The translations under genes and the position numbers were made by a program. The notes under the pieces are model-generated. The model was not told the origin of the DNA, made no database searches, and was given only the letters and a program-made list of their open reading frames with translations. A stretch of DNA of 64,000 nucleotides, taken from UBA6107 sp964459385. Lineage in GTDB: Bacteria > Chloroflexota > Anaerolineae > Anaerolineales > Anaerolineaceae. This document shows positions 1 through 9,931 of this stretch, in pieces. The stretch spans positions 40,158 to 104,157 of the forward strand of contig CAYWLG010000010.1 in the NCBI GenBank assembly GCA_964459385.1. Reading direction: 5' to 3'. Numbering within the stretch: position 1 is the first letter of the stretch; each line of letters starts with the position of its first letter.

Positions 1-88
1 GAATGTTATTCTCACGCTGCAATCCTTTGAATAGCAGATTACATGCCATTGTGCTGAATCAGTGAGTGGGTGACTCCCCATTCCCCTC

Positions 89-126
89 AAAGGCAGGTGG
101 AATAATCCCCCGTCTGCCTTTTTATT
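89..126 (+). terminator. Terminator of a gene lying left of the window
   Basis: Arms AAAGGCAG (89-96) and CTGCCTTT (114-121) form a hairpin followed by a T-rich run. It would end a plus-strand transcript that enters from the left. No gene can be assigned with confidence in 1-88; a reading frame ending with TAG at 32-34 could be the last codons of that gene. Confidence 0.6.
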
Positions 127-196
127 TTAACAATTTATGAGCGATGTGCTCGTTTTTGAGAAAAATCCAACTAACCGGTCTCGTCTTGCTTCTTCT

Positions 197-1417
197 TCAA
201 TCCATCTTCCTGATGGCCGGATGCAGCAGTGCCAGCAGGGAGAGTACCGCCACCACAATGCCGGCCACGATGAACACGTAACTGGCACCCAGCTTATCGG
301 TGGCCCAGCCGGCCAGTGCGTAGCCGATGGGCATGAGCGTATAAGAGCCCAGAAAATCGATGCTCGAAACGCGCCCCAGCAATTCAGAGGGTACAAGTTC
401 TTGCAAAGAACTGGTCCAGATGAGACCAAAGCTGGCACCGGCGGCGCCCAACAGGGCAGCCCCGGCTAACGAAATCCACAGGTTCTTTTGAACGCCCAAC
501 AGCAAGATGGAGGCACCGATCATGAACCATGAAGCATAGGCGATGTAACCGCGCTTGTGCATCTTGGGGGCGTTGCCCATGATGAGCGCGCAGATGACGG
601 CACCCACGGAGAGGGCTGAGTAAACAAAGCCCAGGGTTTTCACGTCCATCTTCCAGACATCGCTCACCAAAAAGGGCAGGCTGGTGCTGAAGGCGCCGCC
701 TTCGACCATGTTGGCCAGGGCTGCCACCGAGATCGTCACCCACAGCCAGGGAGAGGCGGCCACGGCCTTGAAGCCGGTCATCAGATCGCCCAACATGTTG
801 GCATTCTCGGCCTTTTTGGGCTCTGCAACCGTGCGTACGAGGCGGTCGTGTTTGAGCAGAGGCAGCAGTGCCAGCGCTGAGAGAAAAAATGAGGCGGAAT
901 CCAGCGCAAAGGTCAATGGGGTACCGCCGGTGGCTACCAGCAGCGCGCCCAGTGAAGGGCCGACGATGCCGGTGATCTCGCGGCTCAGCGTGGTCAGCGA
1001 GTTAGCGCCGGCAAGCGCATCGGCCTGGATGATCTCAGGGAAGACGGCAATATAGGCTGGTTCAAAGAATGAGCTGACGATGCCGAACACGGCGCTGATG
1101 ATGAAGATATGCCAGATCTCCAGCAGGTTGAGCGCGGCCAGAATGGCGACGCCGCCCACCAGCAGCCCGCGCAGCAGGTCTGAGGTGAACATCACCGCTG
1201 AACGGGGCAGCCGGTCCACCAGCACGCCACCAAAGAGCATGAAGAGCAGCATGGGCACCATCGAAACGATATTGACGGTGCCCATTGCGAGCGCCGAGCC
1301 GGTCTTTTCGAGCACCCACCAGGAGAGGGCGATACGGTAAAGGCTGTCACCCAAACGTGAAATGGTCTGGCCAGACCAAAGAAAGGCGAAAGGTCGATTG
1401 TTCAGCGCACGCAGCAT
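197..1417 (-). CDS. MFS transporter, DHA3/EntS-like exporter
   Basis: A 406-residue membrane protein of the major facilitator superfamily with about 12 hydrophobic segments. The N-terminus (MLRALNNRPFAFLWSGQ) followed by SRLGDSLYRIALSWWVL is typical of the DHA3 drug or siderophore exporter branch, and the loop between TM2 and TM3 carries GGVLVDRLPRSAVM, the family's G-x-x-x-D-R-x-x-R motif. Substrate cannot be told from sequence. I chose the ATG at 1417 because AGGA lies about 10 bases upstream and the frame upstream of it (to 1480) has no family resemblance. It is the last minus-strand gene before the window's left edge and stands alone, 100 bases from a terminator belonging to the next gene. 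Confidence 0.85.
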   Translation of the reverse strand: MLRALNNRPFAFLWSGQTISRLGDSLYRIALSWWVLEKTGSALAMGTVNIVSMVPMLLFMLFGGVLVDRLPRSAVMFTSDLLRGLLVGGVAILAALNLLEIWHIFIISAVFGIVSSFFEPAYIAVFPEIIQADALAGANSLTTLSREITGIVGPSLGALLVATGGTPLTFALDSASFFLSALALLPLLKHDRLVRTVAEPKKAENANMLGDLMTGFKAVAASPWLWVTISVAALANMVEGGAFSTSLPFLVSDVWKMDVKTLGFVYSALSVGAVICALIMGNAPKMHKRGYIAYASWFMIGASILLLGVQKNLWISLAGAALLGAAGASFGLIWTSSLQELVPSELLGRVSSIDFLGSYTLMPIGYALAGWATDKLGASYVFIVAGIVVAVLSLLALLHPAIRKMD

Positions 1418-1475
1418 GGTGTTGAATCCTAATTTTTGAAGTCGTGTGGCGAATTCCAGCCCTTGAGTAGTATAT

Positions 1476-1507
1476 AACAAAAACCGCGCCCGAAGGCGCG
1501 GCCTTTT
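1476..1507 (-). terminator. Terminator, strongest for the minus strand
   Basis: CCGCGCC/GGCGCGG hairpin (1484-1501) with tetraloop CGAA, flanked by A5 on the left and T5 on the right, so it can work in both directions. It directly follows the stop codon of the small zinc-ribbon gene (minus strand). Confidence 0.8.
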
Positions 1508-1519
1508 TACATCTTTTGC

Positions 1520-1666
1520 TTATTTGCCGAGAATTTTGTACATCCCGGTTCCGCAAACGGAGCATTTGCCTTTGAGGGCTTTGCGGCCGTTTTTCATGGT
1601 CACTTCTTCGGTTTTGACCATTTCGGTCTTCTTCTTACACTTCATGCAATATGCTACTTCAGCCAT
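1520..1666 (-). CDS. Small zinc-ribbon protein, DUF5679 type (48 aa)
   Basis: A 48-residue protein starting MAEVAYCMKCKKKTEM and ending CSVCGTGMYKILGK. Two CxxC pairs (C7/C10 and C35/C38) form a probable zinc ribbon; the spacing and the K-rich linker match the DUF5679 family, found widely in Chloroflexota and often as a stand-alone short protein. Function of the family is not known; topoisomerase-like zinc ribbons are its closest fold relatives. The start is fixed by a perfect AGGAGG six bases upstream. It has its own promoter region and its own terminator, so it is a separate transcription unit. Very short genes like this are often skipped in annotation. Confidence 0.8.
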   Translation of the reverse strand: MAEVAYCMKCKKKTEMVKTEEVTMKNGRKALKGKCSVCGTGMYKILGK

Positions 1667-1696
1667 TCAATCCTCCTATTGTGTGAAAACGGAACA

Positions 1697-1713
1697 TCAG
1701 AAACAACTTCTGA
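1697..1713. promoter_or_regulatory. 17-bp inverted repeat in the leader of the zinc-ribbon gene
   Basis: TCAGAA-acaac-TTCTGA is a perfect 6+5+6 inverted repeat. It lies between a TATAAT box read on the minus strand (1722-1727) and the AGGAGG of the gene starting at 1666, a normal place for a repressor operator. No bound protein can be named. Confidence 0.3.
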
Positions 1714-1721
1714 CAATTGCG

Positions 1722-1749
1722 ATTATAGCATAGCAAAAACCCAGTTTAA
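1722..1749 (-). promoter_or_regulatory. Probable promoter of the zinc-ribbon gene
   Basis: On the minus strand a consensus TATAAT (1722-1727) is preceded at 16 bases by TTAAAC, a poor -35 box. Position relative to the gene start at 1666 is suitable (about 55 bases). Confidence 0.4.
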
Positions 1750-1785
1750 CCCACGAGTTTTATCAGATTTGAATCAGGAAATTTG

Positions 1786-2436
1786 CTAGATTTTTGTCTC
1801 TCGGATGTCCAACACCTGTTCGACTACCGGCTTCATGGCATCGCGCAGGTCTTCCAATTTGACGCCCTGCACTTTGAGGGTAAGAATGCGGGTTTCGGCA
1901 CGTGAGCCCAGAATGGCTGCCACGCCAAGCAGATCGCCGCCCAGTTTGTGAATGATGCCGGCCAGTTCATAGAGCTTGCCGCGCTTATCGATGACCTCCA
2001 CTGTGAGGCGCACGCCCGGGGTGCGGCTGCCCATCATCTCGAGCAGAATGTGGAAGAGATCGGTTTCGGTGATCATTCCCACCAGGCTGCTGCCGCGCAT
2101 GATCGGCAGGCTGCTGATCTCATTATCAGAAAGAATTCTGGCGGCTTCTTCGATGGGGGTATCTTCGGTGGCGGTGATGACTTTGCTCGACATTACGCGT
2201 TCCACCGTGATCTTGCTCAACAGGTAATTGATCTCCCACACGCTCAAGGTGGTGGCTTCAGAAGGTTTGGCATTAAGAAGATCACCCTCGGTGACGATGC
2301 CAATCAACTTTCCGTGTTTATCCAGAACCGGATAGCGACGCACTTTATCTTTGTGCATCTGGGCAAGCGCATCCTGCACCGGTACGTCTGGGGCAATTGT
2401 AAGAACTGGGCTGGTCATTCTTTCTTTCACTAACAT
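1786..2436 (-). CDS. CBS-CBS-ACT domain protein, AcuB-like
   Basis: A 216-residue cytosolic protein. Residues about 1-60 and 75-135 are paired CBS domains (MLVKERMTSPVLTIAP and VERVMSSKVITATEDTPIEE are typical starts; GIVTEGDLL and GMITETDLF are the usual strand-helix ends), which bind adenosine nucleotides. Residues about 140-210 form an ACT domain (VRLTVEVIDKRGKLYELAGII), which usually senses an amino acid. This layout equals AcuB of Bacillus, so a regulatory rather than catalytic role is likely. AAAGGAG eight bases before the ATG supports the start. It is transcribed away from the formate-THF ligase gene, with 155 AT-rich bases between them. Confidence 0.85.
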   Translation of the reverse strand: MLVKERMTSPVLTIAPDVPVQDALAQMHKDKVRRYPVLDKHGKLIGIVTEGDLLNAKPSEATTLSVWEINYLLSKITVERVMSSKVITATEDTPIEEAARILSDNEISSLPIMRGSSLVGMITETDLFHILLEMMGSRTPGVRLTVEVIDKRGKLYELAGIIHKLGGDLLGVAAILGSRAETRILTLKVQGVKLEDLRDAMKPVVEQVLDIRETKI

Positions 2437-2591
2437 GGCGTATGTCTCCTTTCAAGAGCACGTCAGCATTGAGTTTTCTAGGCAATTTAATTGTAGCCAA
2501 ATTTCATTAATTATGTATAGGATTTTTACCGACTTGATTTTCAGGGCAATATGGTCTTTAATACGATTGGATTACGATAAGGAGATAAATC

Positions 2592-4520
<1,929 letters not shown>

Positions 4521-4526
4521 TCTGCT

Positions 4527-4556
4527 CACCCCCGCTGATTATTCAGAGCGGGGGTG
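4527..4556 (+). terminator. Stem-loop after fhs
   Basis: CACCCCCGCT (4527-4536) pairs perfectly with AGCGGGGGTG (4547-4556), a GC-rich 10-bp stem with a 10-base loop. The following bases are ATATATTT, so the U-tract is weak, but position right after the stop codon supports a terminator. Confidence 0.6.
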
Positions 4557-4591
4557 ATATATTTAATGAACTTTCAATCATTTTGTTCAGG

Positions 4592-6064
4592 ATGCCCGCT
4601 TTGGTAAAGAATCCGATCAAAAACCCTGTACTCCTCTTCTTGACCCGTTTCATTGGCCCGCTGGCATTGGCGGGGCTCATGACGCTGATCCTGCGCTTTT
4701 TTGAACCACTCCTGGCCGTGCAGTATGTTGCCTTACTGTTTCTGCTGCCGGTGATGATCAGCGCAGCGCTTTTGGGACTCACCCCGGGCATTCTGGCCGG
4801 CATCGCCGCATTTTTGCTCTTCAATTATTACTTCATTCAGCCTTATAACACCCTGCTGGTGCATCAATCGCAGGATCTGATCACGCTGACCATATTTTTG
4901 ATCGTGGCAGTGGTCATCAGCCTGCTTTTTGAACAGACCAAGCGCAGCCTTAACCTGGCCCGTGCCCGCGAATGGGAAGCCACCCGCATGTACGAATTGA
5001 TCGCGGCTTTGGCTGGACTGACTGAGGTGGAGGCGGTCGCAAAAACGCTGGCTGAACAACTGCTCACTACTTTTCGTTTTGACCATGTGCGCGTGGTGGT
5101 CAAGGGAAAAACAGGGGAACAACCCATCTTCTTCGACCTCCCCCCAGGAACTGCTCAGACGGAAGCCCCTGATGTCTGCGTTTCGATGATGACACACCGC
5201 AACATCGAAGGGGAGATCCGCATTTGGAATCAAAACAAAGGCATGATCGAACAGGAAAGCCGTTTGCTCGAGGCCTTTTGCAATCAGGGAGCGCTGGCGA
5301 TCGAGCGGATGCACTTCAGCGAAGGTGAGAACAAGATACGCGTGCTGGAAGAAAGCGATCGCATTAAGACCTCGCTGCTGAATTCGGTTTCCCATGAACT
5401 GCGCTCCCCGCTGGCGGCCATCAAGGCGTCGGTGTCCAGTTTGCGCAGCGGCGCCGTTCCCTGGCAGAGCGAAGCGCGCGCTGAACTGCTGACTACCGTG
5501 GAAGAGGAGACCGATAACCTCAATCTGCTGGTGGGCAATTTGCTCGATATGTCGCGCATCGAATCGGGCGCTTTGAAACCTCTGGAGCGCTGGAATTCGA
5601 TTGCCGAGATCGCCTCAGGGGTGGTGGCAAAAATGCGCTCCAAGGTGCAGGATCACAATCTTAAATTTGATTTTCCGGCCGACCTGCCCCTGGTGCCGAC
5701 CGATTACGTGATGATCGAGCAGGTTTTCAGCAACCTCATCAGCAACAGCGTCAAATATGCGCCACCGGGCACGCAGGTGCTGCTTTGGGCACGCGCAGAG
5801 ACTGAGGTGATGCGAGTGCAGGTGGAAAACGAAAGCGTTCATGTAAAAAGCGAAGACCTGGAGCACATTTTTGAAAAGTTTTACCGTGTTACCGAAGCGG
5901 ATAAAGTGATCGGCACCGGACTGGGCCTTTCGATCTGTAAGGGTATTATTGAAGCACATGGTGGTAAGATTTGGGCAGAGAACTTGCCTGCCGGGTTCCG
6001 CTTTGTATTTACGCTGCCGCTCACGCTGGACGGCAGCCATCCCAGCATGCCAGAGGATGAATAG
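4592..6064 (+). CDS. KdpD-like sensor histidine kinase (DUF4118-GAF-HisKA-HATPase)
   Basis: Numbering from the ATG at 4592 (490 aa); a TTG three codons upstream is an alternative start and neither has a clear ribosome site. Residues about 12-115 hold four membrane helices of the DUF4118 type, including the KdpD-like FNYYFIQPYNTL loop. A GAF-like domain follows (about 130-240), then HisKA with the H-box SVSHELRSPLAAI (His268) and an ATPase domain with N-box QVFSNLISNSVKYA and G2 box GTGLGLSICKGIIEAHGG. The N-terminal KdpD and USP domains of full-length KdpD are missing. The G1 box expected between them (D-x-G-x-G) is replaced by VENESVHV, an unusual loss. The partner response regulator starts six bases after the stop codon. 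It probably controls the potassium permease downstream. Confidence 0.88.
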   Translation: MPALVKNPIKNPVLLFLTRFIGPLALAGLMTLILRFFEPLLAVQYVALLFLLPVMISAALLGLTPGILAGIAAFLLFNYYFIQPYNTLLVHQSQDLITLTIFLIVAVVISLLFEQTKRSLNLARAREWEATRMYELIAALAGLTEVEAVAKTLAEQLLTTFRFDHVRVVVKGKTGEQPIFFDLPPGTAQTEAPDVCVSMMTHRNIEGEIRIWNQNKGMIEQESRLLEAFCNQGALAIERMHFSEGENKIRVLEESDRIKTSLLNSVSHELRSPLAAIKASVSSLRSGAVPWQSEARAELLTTVEEETDNLNLLVGNLLDMSRIESGALKPLERWNSIAEIASGVVAKMRSKVQDHNLKFDFPADLPLVPTDYVMIEQVFSNLISNSVKYAPPGTQVLLWARAETEVMRVQVENESVHVKSEDLEHIFEKFYRVTEADKVIGTGLGLSICKGIIEAHGGKIWAENLPAGFRFVFTLPLTLDGSHPSMPEDE

Positions 6065-6069
6065 CGATC

Positions 6070-6765
6070 ATGGAAACCGACCCGTTGATCTTGATTATTG
6101 ACGACGAGCCGCAAATTTTGCGGGCCTTGCGAACCATATTGCTGGCCAATCACTTCAGGGTGCAGTCAGCCGTGAATGGCGAGCAGGGCCTTGCGCTGGC
6201 TGCGGCACAGGAGCCAGATATCATTATTCTTGACCTGACCTTGCCCGACATGGACGGCACGCAGGTGTGCGAACAGATCCGTGCCTGGTCGGAAGTGCCC
6301 ATCATCGTGCTTTCGGTGCGCGACAGTGAGAAAGACAAGGTTTCTGCATTGGATAAGGGGGCCGATGATTATCTGACCAAGCCTTTTGGCATTGAAGAAT
6401 TGATGGCGCGCATTCGTGTGGCCCTGCGTCACGCTCAGAACTCGCCGGGCAACAAAGAAACCGTGCTCAAAGTGGGCAGTCTGATGATCGATCTGGCGCG
6501 CCATATTGTCACCAAAGAGGGGGCAGAAGTTAAGCTGACCGCCACAGAATTTAAACTGCTCACCTACCTGGCGGCACATCCCGACCGCGTGCTGACCCAT
6601 CAAGCCATCCTCAATCATGTGTGGGGCACGGTCGAAGCCGACCACCTGGAATATTTGCGCGTTTACATCGGGCAACTGCGCAAAAAGATCGAGGCCAACC
6701 CCGAAAACCCGCAGCTTCTCATCACCGATTCGGGGGTGGGTTACCGCTTTAGATCGGGGGAATGA
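6070..6765 (+). CDS. KdpE-like response regulator, OmpR family
   Basis: A 231-residue regulator: receiver domain (residues 5-120) with acidic pair D11/D12, phospho-acceptor D55 in IIILDLTLPDMDG, the conserved LSVRDSEKDKVSALDKGADDYLTKPF ending with Lys in TKPF; then a winged-helix DNA-binding domain (about 130-230) with LTATEFKLLTYLAAHP and the C-terminal GVGYRF hairpin. It starts five bases after the kinase gene, so the two are one operon. The order kinase-regulator is that of kdpD-kdpE, but no kdpFABC genes follow; the next gene is a KimA-like potassium permease, the probable target. Confidence 0.92.
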   Translation: METDPLILIIDDEPQILRALRTILLANHFRVQSAVNGEQGLALAAAQEPDIIILDLTLPDMDGTQVCEQIRAWSEVPIIVLSVRDSEKDKVSALDKGADDYLTKPFGIEELMARIRVALRHAQNSPGNKETVLKVGSLMIDLARHIVTKEGAEVKLTATEFKLLTYLAAHPDRVLTHQAILNHVWGTVEADHLEYLRVYIGQLRKKIEANPENPQLLITDSGVGYRFRSGE

Positions 6766-6933
6766 TCTTTATTTTTTCTTTATAATTTTGCCGCTCTCCC
6801 TTATTACCGTTTAACCTGTTTTCGTTACACTCTACCTGTTAATCTGGAGAGTGTTCGTTTTTATTTTCTGAGGTCGCTTATTCTGTTTGCTGTCCCTCTC
6901 CACGGCGAATCAAGCTGGACCGAATTAGATGGA

Positions 6934-8880
6934 GTGGAAGCAGGCGTGAAAACAAAGGGTCAGAGCATTAACATCTTCGAAGAAACGACGGGGCATTACC
7001 CCGGCAAGTCAGTGCAAACATTATTGATCGGGCGTCCGTTGGCAACCGCCGACGCGCCGCATCAGACCATCGGCAAGGCCATTGGGTTGGCCGTGTTTTC
7101 TTCCGACGCCATGTCTTCAGTGGCGTACGGGCCGCAGGAATTGATGTCTATCTTGTTCCTGGCCGGAACCGGTGTGCTGCATCTGGCCCTGCCCATTGTG
7201 CTGGGCATCGTCGGTCTGTTGTTGATCTTGACCTTTTCGTATGAGCAGACGATCCATGCCTACCCCAGCGGCGGTGGCGCCTATATTGTGGCCCGCGACA
7301 ACCTGGGCGAGCTGCCTGCACAGACGGCCGGGGCGGCATTGCTGACCGACTACATTCTGACGGTCGCCGTTTCGATTTCATCGGGTGTGGCTCAATTCGT
7401 TTCGGCTTACCCCGGCCTGTATCGGTACCGTGTGATCATCGCAGTGGCGGCGATCTTGCTCATTATGCTCATCAACCTGCGTGGGGTAAAAGAATCCGGG
7501 TTTGCTTTTGCCATCCCTACTTACTTTTTCTTGTTCTTCACCTTCTTAATGGTGATCATTGGCTTTGTCCGCTACTTCACCGGCACGCTTGGCACGGTAG
7601 TAGACCCACCGGCTGCTGCAAATAATCTGGTACAGCCGCTGACCGCCTTCTTGTTGCTGCGTGCTTTCGCCAACGGTACCACCTCTCTCACTGGCGTGGA
7701 GGCCATCTCCAACGGTATCACCGCATTTAAGGAACCACGCAGCAACAACGCCGGCAAAACGCTGATGTGGATGTCGGGTATTTTAGGGTCTTTACTGATC
7801 GGCACCACCTTTTTGGCCATTCACACCCATGCAGTGCCGGTCGAGGCCGAGACCTTTATTTCTCAACTGGCGCGCACCATTTATGGGGGCAGGGGAATCT
7901 TATACCTGATCACGATCAGCGCGACCACAATCATTCTGGTCATGGCCGCCAATACCGCCTTTGCCGATTTTCCACGCCTGGGCGCCCTGCACGCCGGAGA
8001 TGGTTTTTTGCCGCGCCAGCTCACTTACCGTGGCAGCCGCCTGGTCTACTCGAGCGGTATTGTCGCCCTGTCAGTCATTGCGTCGCTGCTGGTCATTGCT
8101 TTTCAGGCCAGCGTGGCTAAACTGATCCCGCTGTATGCCATTGGCGTGTTCCTCTCATTTACCCTTTCACAGACGGGCATGGCGAGGCGCTGGTGGAAAT
8201 CCGGGCATTTGAAACCGGGGGAAGAGATCGTAGAGCCCGGCTCTACCGTCAGGCACGACGCGGGCTGGCTGCATAAAATGATCATCAATGGCGTTGGGGC
8301 CTTGTGCACCGCCGTGGTGATGGTGATCTTCGCAGTCACCAAGTTTAAAGATGGCGCCTGGATCGTGATCGTGCTGACCCCACTGCTGGTGGTGATCTTC
8401 TTCTCGATCCATCACCATTACCGGCATCTGGCTAAACAGCTTTCGCTCGAAAATCATCCCCGCCGTGGACGCATCAATCGCAACCGGGTCATCATGCCCA
8501 TCGGTGGCGTGCATCGTGGTACGCTGGAGGCGCTTGATTATGCCAACACGCTTTCGGATGATGTGACGGTGGTACATATCTCCATTGACCCCAAAGAAAC
8601 AGAGAAGATCGAAGCCAAGTGGAAGATCTGGGGGGAGGGGAATCGTCTGGTCGTGTTGGATTCTCCTTACCGCCTCTTTTTGGAACCCTTCCTGGACTAT
8701 ATTGAAAAGCTATCCGCCATCAGCGGGCCAAGTGAGTTGATCACCATCGTGGTGCCACAATTTATCCCGCGCCACTGGTGGACGGGTTTCTTGCACACGC
8801 GCACAGCCGAAACCTTGCGCAAAGCGCTCTTGCACCGCAACAATGTGGTGATCACTGAAATTCCCTTCCAGGTGGAATAA
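6934..8880 (+). CDS. KimA/YdaO-like APC potassium uptake permease
   Basis: A 648-residue amino acid-polyamine-organocation family protein. The first 430 residues contain about 12 membrane helices with SSDAMSSVAYGPQE and YPSGGGAYIVARDNLGEL, the hallmarks of the KimA/YdaO group. The last roughly 190 residues are a cytosolic USP-like domain (RVIMPIGGVHRGTLEALDYA), as in KimA of Bacillus, a high-affinity K+/H+ symporter of similar size. The reading frame opens with GTG at 6934; a second GTG at 6946 has GGAG 11 bases upstream and may be the real start. It lies 168 bases after a KdpDE-like pair, which supports potassium rather than amino acids as substrate. That 168-base gap holds no recognisable riboswitch. 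Confidence 0.82.
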   Translation: MEAGVKTKGQSINIFEETTGHYPGKSVQTLLIGRPLATADAPHQTIGKAIGLAVFSSDAMSSVAYGPQELMSILFLAGTGVLHLALPIVLGIVGLLLILTFSYEQTIHAYPSGGGAYIVARDNLGELPAQTAGAALLTDYILTVAVSISSGVAQFVSAYPGLYRYRVIIAVAAILLIMLINLRGVKESGFAFAIPTYFFLFFTFLMVIIGFVRYFTGTLGTVVDPPAAANNLVQPLTAFLLLRAFANGTTSLTGVEAISNGITAFKEPRSNNAGKTLMWMSGILGSLLIGTTFLAIHTHAVPVEAETFISQLARTIYGGRGILYLITISATTIILVMAANTAFADFPRLGALHAGDGFLPRQLTYRGSRLVYSSGIVALSVIASLLVIAFQASVAKLIPLYAIGVFLSFTLSQTGMARRWWKSGHLKPGEEIVEPGSTVRHDAGWLHKMIINGVGALCTAVVMVIFAVTKFKDGAWIVIVLTPLLVVIFFSIHHHYRHLAKQLSLENHPRRGRINRNRVIMPIGGVHRGTLEALDYANTLSDDVTVVHISIDPKETEKIEAKWKIWGEGNRLVVLDSPYRLFLEPFLDYIEKLSAISGPSELITIVVPQFIPRHWWTGFLHTRTAETLRKALLHRNNVVITEIPFQVE

Positions 8881-8895
8881 AACCCAATTTTGAAA

Positions 8896-8923
8896 ACAAA
8901 AAGCACCCGTCAGGGTGCTTTTT
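8896..8923 (+). terminator. Bidirectional terminator
   Basis: AAAAAGCACCC-gtca-GGGTGCTTTTT sits between the convergent permease (plus) and SDR (minus) genes; A-run on one side and T-run on the other allow it to serve both. Confidence 0.9.
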
Positions 8924-8941
8924 GATAAGAACGTTCAAAGT

Positions 8942-9751
8942 CTATTTTGGCAAAAGCGATTTCATCTGTGAGTAGATCAAGTTGGCCGCACGCTCTGGGG
9001 CAAGGCGGGTGAGAAAGTCCATGAATTTGGCATCGCTGCCGATCAGAATGCGGTATTTGTTCTTTTCCATCCCCTCAAGGATGGTCTGCGCTGCAACGGA
9101 TGGCAAGGTCATTTTGATGCTGCCCGTATCCATGCTCTTTTGCTGCTCGGGGGTCGCCACGCCGGAATTGACGGTGATGTTCGTTTGAATGGCCCCGGGG
9201 AAGACGACGGAGACATGCACGTGAGTGTCCATCAATTCTGAATGCAGCCCTTCGGTGAGCAGTTTGACCGCTGCCTTGGAGGCCCCATACAGGGTCTGCC
9301 CGGGTACGGGCAAAAATCCGCCCATGCTCGACACGTTCACGATGTGCGCTTCGGGCCGGGTGAGCAGGGTGGGCAAAAAGGTCTTGGTCATGTAAAGCAT
9401 GCCGTTAAAGTTGACATTCATCGTCCGTTCGATCTGGGCATAAGTGAGATCTTTCAGGAATACGAAGGGTTGGATGATGCCGGCATTGTTGATGAGTCCA
9501 TCCACCGCGCCATGAGCCGCGATCACTTTTTCGGGCAGAGCTTCAACGGTTTTCAGGTCGGTAATGTTCACCACATGGGTAGAAAGACGACCGGCCATTT
9601 CGCCGGCGATCTTGACGGTTTCATTGAGCGCTTGTTCGTTCAGGTCAACAGCAGCCACTCTGGCCCCTTTACTTAGCAGGGCCAGTACCAGCTCACGGCC
9701 AATGCCGTTGCCGCCACCTGTCACTACGATCACTTTATCCTTCACTAGCAT
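8942..9751 (-). CDS. Short-chain dehydrogenase/reductase
   Basis: A 269-residue classical SDR. The Rossmann start is VIVVTGGGNGIGREL (TGxxxGxG), followed by the LINNAGI motif, the active-site serine in NVSSMGGF and the YGASK catalytic Tyr-Lys pair. The acidic residue after beta2 (AAVDLNEQAL) favours NAD(H). Substrate unknown; the C-terminal region resembles YqjQ/DltE-like and acyl-CoA related SDRs but is not decisive. I chose the ATG at 9751, nine residues into the open frame, because AAAGGAG lies seven bases before it. Upstream are two AT-rich inverted repeats that may be operators. Confidence 0.85.
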   Translation of the reverse strand: MLVKDKVIVVTGGGNGIGRELVLALLSKGARVAAVDLNEQALNETVKIAGEMAGRLSTHVVNITDLKTVEALPEKVIAAHGAVDGLINNAGIIQPFVFLKDLTYAQIERTMNVNFNGMLYMTKTFLPTLLTRPEAHIVNVSSMGGFLPVPGQTLYGASKAAVKLLTEGLHSELMDTHVHVSVVFPGAIQTNITVNSGVATPEQQKSMDTGSIKMTLPSVAAQTILEGMEKNKYRILIGSDAKFMDFLTRLAPERAANLIYSQMKSLLPK

Positions 9752-9793
9752 ACGAGTCTCCTTTATCCTGCAAGTCATAAAGCCTTGAAAATA

Positions 9794-9835
9794 TTATATA
9801 GCTCGAATTATATAAATTAGATAAATATTATCTAA
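9794..9835. promoter_or_regulatory. Two adjacent AT-rich inverted repeats upstream of the SDR gene
   Basis: TTATATA (9794-9800) pairs with TATATAA (9809-9815), and TTAGATAA (9817-9824) pairs perfectly with TTATCTAA (9828-9835) around a three-base centre. They lie 43-84 bases upstream of the SDR start, where a promoter would be expected. The second is a good candidate operator for a dimeric regulator, but AT-rich DNA yields such repeats by chance more easily. Confidence 0.35.
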
Positions 9836-9872
9836 AAATCAACAAATTGGTCAAACCTGTCTCTTTAATAAT

Positions 9873-9906
9873 CAGAACCCCTTCTGTGAACACAGAAGAG
9901 GCTCTG
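9873..9906 (-). terminator. Long imperfect stem-loop after the lipoprotein gene
   Basis: CAGAACCCCTTCTGTG (9873-9888) and CACAGAAGAGGCTCTG (9891-9906) pair at 14 of 16 positions. It follows the stop codon of the minus-strand lipoprotein gene and probably ends its transcript; the T-tract is weak. Confidence 0.5.
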
Positions 9907-9931
9907 AATTTGTCGGTAAGTCGCATTAATT

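Noticed and set aside
6766..6933. Possible c-di-AMP (ydaO/kimA-type) riboswitch before the KimA-like gene
   Set aside because: The gap is pyrimidine-rich and lacks the conserved core bases and pseudo-symmetric helices of that riboswitch.
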